Shown here: positions 1 through 6,055 of the stretch, one piece after another
Layout: each line of letters opens with the position of its first letter
Position numbering within the stretch: the stretch's first letter is position 1
Source of the DNA: DATJYV01 sp035499415
GTDB lineage: Bacteria; Bacteroidota; Ignavibacteria; UBA10030
Assembly: GCA_035499415.1 (NCBI GenBank)
Contig: DATJYV010000182.1
Location: forward strand, 1-7,292
Direction of reading: 5' to 3'
DNA length: 7,292 nucleotides
Notes under the pieces: generated by a model
The model's input: the letters and a program-made list of their open reading frames with translations, nothing else
The model's database searches: none
What the model was told of the DNA's origin: nothing
Translations under genes and position numbers: made by a program

Positions 1-383
1 TCTCCGTGCGGGTCGCGGTCCGGAAACCCGAGCAGTTCATCGATCCGCCGCTCGAGCCGGTCGGACGTGATGTGCTCGAGGCGCTCGGCCTCCTCGTCAA
101 TCTCGTCCCAGTGGTATTTCAGGATCCGGACAAGAAAGAGCTCCCACAGCCGGTGACGTCGGATGATCCGCAACGCCTTCTTCCGGCCTTCCACCGTCAG
201 CTGGACGCCCTTGTACGGCGCATGGGTAACGTAGCCTTCTTCCGCCAAACGCCGGACCATTTCGGAGACGGAAGCGGGAGTGATCTTCAACTGTTGCGAG
301 AGGGACGACGTTGTCACCTTGCCCCCGTGACTCTGCAGCTTGTAGATGTTCTTGAGATAATTTTCGGTCTGTTCTTTTGCCAT
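1..383 (-). CDS. DtxR/MntR-family metal-dependent transcriptional repressor (3' end cut by window edge)
   Basis: The first 127 residues are visible; the C-terminus lies beyond the left edge. Residues 22-55 form a winged-helix DNA-binding region (SSLSQQLKITPASVSEMVRRL), followed by the dimerisation/metal region 'RHRLWELF...EEAERLEHITSD'. DtxR-family ligand positions are visible: H77 and E81 (ancillary site) and E100, E103, H104 (primary site). Glu rather than Cys at the DtxR Cys102 position is typical of manganese-type (MntR) members, but positions 8 and 11 are Asn and Lys instead of the Asp/Glu of Bacillus MntR, so metal preference is uncertain. The family represses metal uptake genes, or controls efflux, when Mn(II) or Fe(II) is bound. 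The ATG at 383 is chosen because the family homology begins right there; a TTAGGG stretch just upstream gives a weak ribosome site. A strong promoter and a palindromic operator lie immediately upstream, implying autoregulation. Confidence 0.92.
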   Translation of the reverse strand, partial: MAKEQTENYLKNIYKLQSHGGKVTTSSLSQQLKITPASVSEMVRRLAEEGYVTHAPYKGVQLTVEGRKKALRIIRRHRLWELFLVRILKYHWDEIDEEAERLEHITSDRLERRIDELLGFPDRDPHG

Positions 384-398
384 GATGCCCTAACTCAA

Positions 399-418
399 TA
401 TTTAGGGTGCCCTAAATA
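399..418. promoter_or_regulatory. Perfect 9-2-9 palindrome, probable DtxR/MntR-type operator
   Basis: The arms TATTTAGGG and CCCTAAATA are exact reverse complements around a 2-bp centre (TG). The TTAGG...CCTAA core matches the half-site style of DtxR/IdeR operators (known for the family). It overlaps the -10 box of the metalloregulator promoter, as expected for an autorepressed gene. A further half-site, CCCTAA at 388-393, sits between the palindrome and the start codon and could bind a second dimer or overlap the ribosome site. Confidence 0.8.
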
Positions 419-444
419 ATAAGTCAGACTCATGAAAAAGTCAA
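416..444 (-). promoter_or_regulatory. Sigma-70-type promoter of the metalloregulator gene
   Basis: On the minus strand TTGACT (439-444) is followed by a 17-bp spacer and TATTAT (416-421), each 5 of 6 matches to consensus with ideal spacing. Transcription should start near 409, inside the palindrome, leaving a leader of about 25 nt before the ATG at 383. The overlap of -10 box and operator predicts direct steric repression. Confidence 0.75.
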
Positions 445-481
445 GAGGAAAAATCAGACGATGAAAATGAAGAGGTCGCTG

Positions 482-519
482 ACCGGGTTGCTCCGACCTG
501 AAGCCCGGAGCAATCGGTT
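482..519. repeat. Intergenic hairpin (8-bp perfect stem, extendable)
   Basis: TTGCTCCG (488-495) and CGGAGCAA (506-513) are exact inverted repeats around a 10-nt loop. The stem extends past a small asymmetric bulge with ACCG (482-485) and CGGT (516-519). No T-run follows on either strand, so it is not a classical intrinsic terminator. It could be a REP-like element, an mRNA 3'-end stabiliser of the operon ending at 742, or unrelated structure. Confidence 0.5.
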
Positions 520-571
520 GTAAGAAGAAGGAAGCGGAGACGGAGCTTGTTGCGAAAGACGAGACGCAGGG

Positions 572-729
572 CGACGGTTGGCGGTCCGCTTTCAGCGGTC
601 AGCGTTCGGCATCCAGTCCTCCGAACCCGTCGCTCGAAACTCGAAACTGGCAACTCTGAACCCGAAACTCGGAACTCGTTCTTCCAGTTACCCAATCATC
701 AATTTATCCAATCACCAAATCACCAACGA
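572..729. repeat. Degenerate 7-bp-phased tandem array
   Basis: From 572 to about 690 the sequence divides in one register into 7-bp units, most starting with C and many ending in CT, TT, GT or CC. The motif drifts along the array: CAGCGGT-like at 593-606, CGAAACT-like at 621-676 (CGAAACT itself at 635, 642 and 663), then CCAATCA-like units in a looser register at 692-729. No coding sequence is supported across it. It lies between the operon's last stop (742) and the metalloregulator promoter. Short heptanucleotide arrays are known in intergenic DNA of cyanobacteria and other bacteria without an agreed function. Confidence 0.65.
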
Positions 730-741
730 ATTACTCGCCCC

Positions 742-1449
742 CTACTTTCCGCTCTTCTCCTCAAAAATCCCGTCGGGCAGATTGACGTTCACCCGGTAGT
801 TCGAGTAGGTGATCTCGACCGTCCCGCTTCGCGGAGCGCGCTGCATTTCTTCCAGCGCCGCGGCGGGCGTCTGCGATAGGTCGGAGCCGGAGCGGTCCGG
901 GGCGGGCGCGGCCGCACCAAAGGTCGCCTTCATGGAGACCGGAAGCCAGTATTTTCCCTGTTGCAGTCCGTATTTGAATTCGAACGTCAGATTCCTTCCC
1001 TCATACGGCACGCTTTCGGTCTTCACGATCGTCCAGTTCGACGGGTCCACCCAGACGTACATCTGCCGGACCCGCGCCTGCGGATCCTTTGCGGCGAGCT
1101 GAAGCTTGTACCGTTTTGCGCCGTCCGCCGTCTCCTCTCCCTGCAACGTTGCGTCGTATCGGTCCTGGAGCTGCGCGGGATTGAGCATCATCCCTTCCCG
1201 GGGGAGCATCGCAAACCCCGCCGAGCTGAAATGCGTTTTCGCCGGCTTCTTGTAATACATCGTCACGGTCGTCTTCGGCATCTCGAGTCGCTCCATATGA
1301 ACTTCCCCCTCCAGCGTCACGACAAAATCGTCGACCGCTTCGTACGTCTTCGCCACATTGCTCATCACTTCCTTCGCCGAAGGCCTCCCTTTTTGCGGCG
1401 CGTATCCTATCGCCGCTATCACGGCCGCAACTGCAATTGCCCTTATCAT
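742..1449 (-). CDS. Secreted LolA-like (outer-membrane lipoprotein-sorting fold) protein
   Basis: A 235-residue protein. Residues 1-17 look like a signal peptide (MIRAIAV, then an Ala/Ile-rich core ending near GYA), with no lipobox Cys, so a soluble periplasmic location is expected. The mature part follows the LolA/LolB/RseB-type pattern: an N-terminal helix (SAKEVMSNVAKTYEAVDD), alternating strands 'TMYYKKPAKTHFSS', 'MYVWVDPSNWTIVKTES' and 'LTFEFKYGLQQGKYWLPVSM', a Pro/Ser/Asp-rich loop near residues 175-205, and a last strand 'YSNYRVNVNLPDGIF'. Such proteins bind lipids or lipoprotein acyl chains. The ATG at 1449 overlaps the upstream transporter's TGA (TGATG), and AAAGGGGG lies about 10 nt upstream, so translation is probably coupled. 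It is the last gene of the operon. True LolA function is not shown; a private partner of the preceding transporters is equally possible. Confidence 0.72.
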   Translation of the reverse strand: MIRAIAVAAVIAAIGYAPQKGRPSAKEVMSNVAKTYEAVDDFVVTLEGEVHMERLEMPKTTVTMYYKKPAKTHFSSAGFAMLPREGMMLNPAQLQDRYDATLQGEETADGAKRYKLQLAAKDPQARVRQMYVWVDPSNWTIVKTESVPYEGRNLTFEFKYGLQQGKYWLPVSMKATFGAAAPAPDRSGSDLSQTPAAALEEMQRAPRSGTVEITYSNYRVNVNLPDGIFEEKSGK

Positions 1450-2717
1450 CAAACCGCAACCCCCTTTCGCGCGAACAGCACATTGTATCCGACCATGAGC
1501 AGCGTCGAGCCGTACCCGATCGCGGCCAGAATGTACCACATCGCCGACGGGTTCATCGTCTCTTCAAGGTAATGATGCACAAGCCATCCCGACAGGGGCC
1601 CGGCCACAAACGAACCGATCGCGACCGGGAGAAATGCGAACCCCATGAACGTTCCCAATTGCTCCCGCGGCGCGAGGTCGCCCACGTATTCGTAGAATCG
1701 CGGCGCCTGGGATGCCTCGCCCACGGCAAAGAGGACCATCGCGACGACCGCGGCAGAGACCGAGGCGTGCGAAGCAATGACGAGCCAGGACGTGCTGGCC
1801 ACCAGGAAACCGGCGGACATGCCGGCTATGGGGCTCCACCGCTTAACGAGCGCCGAGAGCGGCACGCTCAGGAAAATTATTCCCCATGCGTCGACGGTCT
1901 CCAGCAGTTCGAATCGCTCAAAGTGCAGGACCCGTTGTGTATAAAACGGAAACGAATAAAATATCTGCCAGAACATGACGTAGAATCCGGAAAATATCAC
2001 CAGGAAAGACATGAATCGGAAATTCCGGAACACGAGCATCATGTCCCGGAAAACGCCTGCGAACGTCCTCTTCGGCCCGACGGTTTCGGCGGCCGGCTCG
2101 CGATAGAAGAAATATGCCCCTGCGCACAGGAAGAGGGAAGTGGCCGAAGACATGATCAGGACATACTCGATCCCGAGATTCTCGCGCACTTGAAGGGCCA
2201 GGATCGGTCCGAGCGCGCCCCCGATATTCACGAGCGTGTAGTAGATGGAATACCCGAGCGATTTTGCGTCCGGCGTTGTCGTGAGCGCCACCGTGCCGAC
2301 GATGCATGGTTTGATCAGCGAACCGCCGATGGCCGTGAGGATGATGACAGACGTGACGTAGGGGACCTTGCCGACGACGGCGACGATGCTCTGCCCAAAC
2401 GCCAATCCCGCGACCCCGATCGAAAAATAGCCGACGCAGAAAATTGCGAAACAGACCATGAGGGACTTGCGAAAGCCAAAATGGTCGACGAACACGCCGG
2501 CCACGATGGGAAGAGAAAAGATCAGACCCGAGAAAAGTCCCGCGAGCGACCCCGCCGCCTGCGCTCCGAGCCCGACCTTTATCGCGAGGTAAACCGTCAG
2601 CACCGCCTTGGTTCCGTAGAAGGCGAATCGCTCGAACAACTCCAATGTGTTCGCAACCCAGTACGTGGGATGGAATCCGGACCGGAGTCGCGTCAACCAG
2701 CGGGGCGTTTCTGTCAT
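1449..2717 (-). CDS. MFS transporter resembling the POT/PTR (proton-dependent oligopeptide) family
   Basis: A 422-residue hydrophobic protein with about 12 predicted membrane segments, two sets of six separated by a basic loop near residues 208-232. Residues 26-35 (ELFERFAFYG) match the ExxERFxYYG signature of helix 1 in proton-coupled peptide transporters, and 'GGSLIKPCIV' (Lys136) matches the conserved helix-4 'GLLKP' site. The region 'YEYVGDLAPREQLGTFMGFAFLP' resembles the family's helix 10-11 connection. At 422 residues it is shorter than typical bacterial POTs and has no room for their two extra helices, so this may be a divergent branch and the substrate may not be peptides. The ATG at 2717 is preceded by GAAAGGGA. 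It starts 24 bp after the ABC permease stop and its own stop overlaps the LolA-like start. Confidence 0.82.
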   Translation of the reverse strand: MTETPRWLTRLRSGFHPTYWVANTLELFERFAFYGTKAVLTVYLAIKVGLGAQAAGSLAGLFSGLIFSLPIVAGVFVDHFGFRKSLMVCFAIFCVGYFSIGVAGLAFGQSIVAVVGKVPYVTSVIILTAIGGSLIKPCIVGTVALTTTPDAKSLGYSIYYTLVNIGGALGPILALQVRENLGIEYVLIMSSATSLFLCAGAYFFYREPAAETVGPKRTFAGVFRDMMLVFRNFRFMSFLVIFSGFYVMFWQIFYSFPFYTQRVLHFERFELLETVDAWGIIFLSVPLSALVKRWSPIAGMSAGFLVASTSWLVIASHASVSAAVVAMVLFAVGEASQAPRFYEYVGDLAPREQLGTFMGFAFLPVAIGSFVAGPLSGWLVHHYLEETMNPSAMWYILAAIGYGSTLLMVGYNVLFARKGVAV

Positions 2718-2741
2718 GCGGCGTTCCCTTTCACAAATCCC

Positions 2742-3578
2742 CTACGAAAGAATATCTTTTCGGACGAAGATCATCCACGCAAGCAGGAATGATCCGACGG
2801 AATACGCGCCCAATGCCGCGACCGATTTCCACACATCATCCCACGGAACGAGCGTCATAAAGCACTTCTGCCAGACATTGATGTAGGTTGTATACAGGTA
2901 GGGTTTCACGTCGTCAAAAAACTGGGAGGGAATATTGGAGATGATGAGAAACACGATTTGAACTCCCATCGTGGCAACAATCGGGCCGATGGCATTTTCA
3001 ACGAACGACGAGAAGAAGAACGCGATCGCTGCGATGGAAATCATGCCCCAGGATGCGAGCAGATAGGCCGCACAAAACCGCCACGCAACGTCCGAGGACG
3101 CGAGGACGACGATCGAGCGCCCGATAACAAAGAGATCGCCGCCGCCGAGCAGGGCAAGCGCGAGACCGATGCTCAAGCCGCCGAGAAAGAGCACGAACAG
3201 GACCGTATAAATCACCGTCACAACATATTTTGCGGTGATGACCCGCGTTCGGGATACCGGCCGGATCAGGATAAGCCGGTAGGTTCCGCTCGTCGCCTCG
3301 CCGGCAAGCTGATCCCCCGCGACGAACGAGATGAGAAGGGGGATCTGGACCCAGAGACTGTTCATGATCGAATGCGCGACGAACCAGCCGTTGAACGGAT
3401 TGCCGAGAATGCTGAAATCCATCGCAAGCCCGCGCGTCGTCATCGAAAGGTACCGTCCCCCTTCAACCTTCATGACCACTTCGACAAGTGGAACGATGAT
3501 AAGGATGATCAGAAATCCGAGGTACGTCCTCTTTTTCAGGAAGGTCTTCAGCAGTTCCGAATACACCAGTCGGCCCAT
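2742..3578 (-). CDS. ABC-2-type transporter permease subunit
   Basis: A 278-residue membrane protein with six likely transmembrane segments (roughly residues 20-36, 70-90, 118-142, 165-190, 197-217 and 250-272). The layout is that of ABC-2 permeases: a short cytoplasmic N-terminus (YSELLKTFLKKRTY), a long outer loop after segment 1, and the cytoplasmic coupling stretch 'GEATSGTYRLILIRPVSRTRVITAKY' after segment 2, which is the most recognisable family signature. It partners with the ATPase encoded 3 bp upstream; the pair would form a half-transporter exporter that dimerises. The ATG at 3578 has an AGGAG about 9 nt upstream, lying within the end of the ATPase gene. Substrate cannot be inferred; relatives export drugs, lipids, peptides or polysaccharides, or act in gliding and protein secretion. 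Confidence 0.88.
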   Translation of the reverse strand: MGRLVYSELLKTFLKKRTYLGFLIILIIVPLVEVVMKVEGGRYLSMTTRGLAMDFSILGNPFNGWFVAHSIMNSLWVQIPLLISFVAGDQLAGEATSGTYRLILIRPVSRTRVITAKYVVTVIYTVLFVLFLGGLSIGLALALLGGGDLFVIGRSIVVLASSDVAWRFCAAYLLASWGMISIAAIAFFFSSFVENAIGPIVATMGVQIVFLIISNIPSQFFDDVKPYLYTTYINVWQKCFMTLVPWDDVWKSVAALGAYSVGSFLLAWMIFVRKDILS

Positions 3579-3581
3579 CGT

Positions 3582-4514
3582 CTACCGCTCCTGTGGCTCC
3601 GTGATCGAAAGAAAGTACTCCTCCAGCGACCGTCGGGGAACGATGGATGCAACCCGGACGCCGCGGCGAACGAGCTGCGCGTTGAGCGACGGTATGTCCC
3701 CCTGGTCCATCCAGATTTCAAACCCACCCTCTTTTTCTTCAAACTTCGTAACGCTCAGCGGCAGCCCTCGAAGTACAGAGCGGATTCGCGTTCCTGGCTC
3801 GCCCGTCACAAAGACGTATTGACCCCCCGACTTCAGGAGCTCTTCGACCTCCCCCTGAGCGACGAGTTCTCCCTTGGCGAGGATGGCCATCCGGTTTGCA
3901 ACCATTTCGACTTCGTTCAAAAGGTGGGACGAGAGAAAAACAGTCTTCCGCCGGTCGCGCGCGAGATGGACGATCAGCTCCCGGATCTCCTTCATCCCCT
4001 GCGGGTCGAGCCCGTTCGTCGGTTCGTCGAGGATGACGAGCTCCGGGTCGCCGAGCAGGGCCTGGGCGATCCCGAGCCGCTGCTTCATGCCGTGGGAATA
4101 TGTTTTGACGAGGTCGCGTCCGCGGTCTCCAAGCCCGACAAGGTCGAGAACCTCCAGAATTCGCTGACGCGCGACTCCGCCGATGAGCGAGCCGACGATC
4201 TCAAGGTTTCGGACGGCGGAAAGGTAGAGATAGAAATCGGGCTTTTCGACGATGCCGCCGACGGAGCGGAGTGATTCGGTTCGATGAAGATTGAGGGAAC
4301 GGCCGAAGAGCTCCACCTCGCCGCTGGTCGGAGCGATGAGGGAGAGAACCATGCGGATGGTGGTGCTTTTCCCCGCGCCATTCGGCCCGAGGAATCCAAA
4401 CACGTCTCCGCGGTGAACCTGAAGATTGAGACCTCGAACGGCCCATCGGTCTCCGTAGCGTTTGCCGAGGTCCTTGGTCTGAAGGACGGGCTCTGCGCCC
4501 GACGGACGGTGCAT
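3582..4514 (-). CDS. ABC transporter ATP-binding protein (ABC-2/DrrA-BcrA type)
   Basis: A 310-residue ATPase. Visible motifs: Walker A GPNGAGKST (residues 43-51), signature YSHGMKQ (139-145), Walker B LVILDE (159-164; catalytic Glu164), D-loop GLD (168-170) and switch His197 in SSH. The Q-loop Gln is replaced by Glu (IVEKPDFY, residue 90), a variant I associate with BcrA/DrrA-like exporters. Residues about 225-310 form the extra C-terminal domain common in this subfamily. It powers the ABC-2 permease directly downstream. The ATG at 4514 is chosen because homology (VLQTKDLGKRYG) begins about 10 residues later; the frame stays open upstream to a TTG at 4592, but that stretch contains the predicted promoter and looks non-coding. 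This is the first gene of the four-gene operon. Confidence 0.92.
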   Translation of the reverse strand: MHRPSGAEPVLQTKDLGKRYGDRWAVRGLNLQVHRGDVFGFLGPNGAGKSTTIRMVLSLIAPTSGEVELFGRSLNLHRTESLRSVGGIVEKPDFYLYLSAVRNLEIVGSLIGGVARQRILEVLDLVGLGDRGRDLVKTYSHGMKQRLGIAQALLGDPELVILDEPTNGLDPQGMKEIRELIVHLARDRRKTVFLSSHLLNEVEMVANRMAILAKGELVAQGEVEELLKSGGQYVFVTGEPGTRIRSVLRGLPLSVTKFEEKEGGFEIWMDQGDIPSLNAQLVRRGVRVASIVPRRSLEEYFLSITEPQER

Positions 4515-4546
4515 CGCTTCTGAACGCAACTGTGGCTGTGCAATTG

Positions 4547-4574
4547 TGGATAAAAGAGAAACGAAGATAGTCAA
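4547..4574 (-). promoter_or_regulatory. Candidate promoter of the ABC/MFS/LolA-like operon
   Basis: On the minus strand TTGACT (4569-4574) lies 16 bp from TATCCA (4547-4552). The -35 is 5 of 6 to consensus and the -10 only 3 of 6, so this is tentative. It falls in the 123-bp gap between the DUF4032 gene and the ATPase start and would give a leader of about 25 nt. No obvious terminator separates the DUF4032 gene from the operon, so read-through is also possible. Confidence 0.35.
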
Positions 4575-4637
4575 TGATGAGACAGGAGGCAAGAAATGCT
4601 TCGGTGAACGCGTGTTCTATCTGCCGGACCGATAAAT

Positions 4638-5879
4638 CTAATCAATCATCATCGCCCCCAGCATCAACTGCTCTCTCCTTCCGAAGATCTCGACCATGCG
4701 GTGCGTTATCCGGCGCCAGACATTCGCGGCAATCGTCTCGCGGCCGAATCGTTTCACGAAGTCCCGGGTCGCATGAACCATCCCCACGTCGCTCCCCTGC
4801 GCCCGGCTCAGATAATATTTGTTCGTCATGATCTCAACATAGAGCTCCGAGGCAGTTTTGTGCGGGAAGATTGTCATCACTCCTTCTTCCTTGAACAGGA
4901 GGCACATCGGAACGAAAACCGACTTGAGCCAGTCTTCGGCGGCGCGTGCCGTCGGAACGTCGGACCCCTCGCGTTCGCCCAGATACCACTTGTGTTCCTC
5001 GATGTGCTTCTGGAGAATCTCGAGATAGGCCGGGTCGCGCACGATCCCGAGACTCTTCAGGAGCTTGATCTCCGTCAGCCGCTCAAAGTCTCCCGTCTTC
5101 TTGTTCACATCGTACATTCTTTCGTATTCGGCGGAAATATATCCCCGGTCCGCTTCGGTGGCCATGGGGTCGCGCAGCACTCCGCTCGCGCGAAGATCCT
5201 CCTGGACCCAGTTCATCGATTCGAGAAAAAAATCGACGTCGGCCTTGCGGAGAGCGTCCGAAAGATTCGGATAGATCTCCACGGTTTCGGCGTCCGCGAG
5301 GTAGGCCCGGAGACGGGTTTTTCTGCCGACGTACGGAACTTCGACGTTCAAGAACTTCACAAGGGTATTCGCGAGCGACGCGTCCCCCCAGTAAACGCCG
5401 GCGGCATGGAGTTCCACGAAAAGGTCGACGATCGAATCCCAGATACGCTTTCGATTCTCGAACGCAAACGCCCGGCGATAGAGTTGCGAATCGGGCAGAA
5501 CGCGGTCGACCAGAAGAGTGACCGAATATCCGACGATGTCCTTCTCATGCTGTAATCCGACGGGCGTTTCGACTTCCAGGATCCCGTCCGTCCGGGCAAC
5601 GCATCCGACGGGAACGAGCGTGTGGATTCCAAACTCGAGCATCGTCCTGTAGTTGCGGACTTCCCGCAACGCGGACTCATAGCCGAGCTCCTTGACGACG
5701 AACTGGGTCGTGCCGACCTGCACGAACGCGACCGGATGCCGGCCGATGCCGCGTTTGATATCGAGATGGCGAATTCCATGACTGCACCATTCTTCGAGCG
5801 GGATATGCCACGGCAAACGGGCCAGAATCGGCTCGTATTTCTTTTCTGCCTGGATGTGAATTTTGTGAATTGAAGGCAC
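4638..5879 (-). CDS. DUF4032 protein with a kinase-like (lipopolysaccharide-kinase-type) N-terminal half
   Basis: Called as 413 residues from GTG 5879. The first conserved block is LPWHIPLEEW (about residues 23-32). The N-terminal half has kinase-fold landmarks: 'FVVKEL' (Lys63), 'REVRNY' (Glu73, helix-C position), 'YWGDASLANTL' (Asp166 and Asn171, catalytic-loop equivalents) and 'YLADAETVE' (Asp196, DFG-like). The C-terminal half matches my memory of DUF4032 and contains two copies of a K[WY]YL...GSDV motif (residues 297-308 and 354-365). All the usual catalytic positions are filled, so phosphotransfer is plausible, but no substrate is known to me. The start is uncertain: the frame is open up to 6008, but that would run through the tRNA-Arg gene; no ribosome site precedes the GTG. 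It lies about 100 bp downstream of the tRNA and 123 bp upstream of the ABC operon, same strand. Confidence 0.8.
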   Translation of the reverse strand: MPSIHKIHIQAEKKYEPILARLPWHIPLEEWCSHGIRHLDIKRGIGRHPVAFVQVGTTQFVVKELGYESALREVRNYRTMLEFGIHTLVPVGCVARTDGILEVETPVGLQHEKDIVGYSVTLLVDRVLPDSQLYRRAFAFENRKRIWDSIVDLFVELHAAGVYWGDASLANTLVKFLNVEVPYVGRKTRLRAYLADAETVEIYPNLSDALRKADVDFFLESMNWVQEDLRASGVLRDPMATEADRGYISAEYERMYDVNKKTGDFERLTEIKLLKSLGIVRDPAYLEILQKHIEEHKWYLGEREGSDVPTARAAEDWLKSVFVPMCLLFKEEGVMTIFPHKTASELYVEIMTNKYYLSRAQGSDVGMVHATRDFVKRFGRETIAANVWRRITHRMVEIFGRREQLMLGAMMID

Positions 5880-5905
5880 AGGAGAGATTAGATTGCATGG
5901 GAGGA

Positions 5906-5935
5906 CGCGGAAACCTCGTGACCCCGGCGCGAATC
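5906..5935 (-). repeat. Partial copy of the tRNA-Arg 3' end
   Basis: This 30-bp stretch aligns without gaps to 5969-5998 (offset 63 bp), 24 of 30 identical. The aligned segment spans the 3' flank, acceptor 3' strand (GGGGTCA) and part of the T arm of the real tRNA-Arg. The copy lacks the TTCGA loop sequence, so it is a decayed fragment rather than a functional tRNA. Confidence 0.5.
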
Positions 5936-5965
5936 TGCGCCGGAGGCGCACCAGCCTCCGGCTGG
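5924..5965. repeat. Cluster of GC-rich hairpins between tRNA-Arg and the DUF4032 gene
   Basis: CCGGCGC (5924-5930) pairs with GCGCCGG (5937-5943) around a 6-nt loop. The overlapping CCGGAGG (5940-5946) pairs with CCTCCGG (5955-5961) around 8 nt. A third option pairs CCAGCC (5951-5956) with GGCTGG (5960-5965). Neighbouring stems share bases, so they compete. There is no T-run. They could mark the tRNA transcript's 3' end, attenuate transcription into the DUF4032 gene, or be a REP-like element. Confidence 0.55.
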
Positions 5966-5981
5966 GAACGCGAACATCTTG

Positions 5982-6055
5982 TGACCCCGGCCAGAATCGA
6001 ACTGGCAACCTACAGCTTAGAAGGCTGTTGCTCTATCCAATTGAGCTACGGGGTC
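5982..6055 (-). tRNA. tRNA-Arg, anticodon TCT
   Basis: The 74-nt gene folds into a complete cloverleaf: acceptor GACCCCG/CGGGGTC, D stem GCTC/GAGC, anticodon stem ACAGC/GCTGT with loop CTTCTAA, a 5-nt variable loop, T stem GCCAG/CTGGC with loop TTCGATT, and discriminator A. The anticodon TCT reads AGA (and probably AGG) arginine codons. The 3' CCA is not encoded, since the sequence continues CAA, so it must be added enzymatically. The 84-bp repeat upstream includes the first bases of this gene. Confidence 0.97.

Noticed and set aside
6..419. Plus-strand open frame over the metalloregulator
   Set aside because: It is the antisense of a clear DtxR/MntR gene and runs through its promoter and operator.
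572..729. CRISPR array
   Set aside because: Units are 7 bp and degenerate, with no 20-40 bp repeats, no spacers and no cas genes.
1450..1539. Upstream start for the LolA-like protein adding 30 residues
   Set aside because: It overlaps the end of the MFS gene and would bury the signal peptide; the ATG at 1449 overlapping the MFS stop is a standard coupled start.
1437..2792. 451-codon plus-strand open frame antisense to the MFS gene
   Set aside because: Composition is Arg/Asp/Glu/His-rich and low in hydrophobic residues, typical of the complement of a GC-rich membrane protein gene; no family features.
2958..4274. 438-codon plus-strand open frame antisense to the ABC permease and ATPase
   Set aside because: It is opposite two confidently identified genes, with antisense-like composition and no recognisable domain.
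4515..4592. Upstream TTG start for the ABC ATPase adding 26 residues
   Set aside because: The added stretch lies over the predicted promoter and lacks family similarity; the ATG at 4514 fits the usual N-terminus.
5880..6008. N-terminal extension of the DUF4032 protein by 43 residues to a start at 6008
   Set aside because: The extension would translate through the tRNA-Arg gene and the GC hairpins, is Arg-rich, and precedes the region where family similarity begins.
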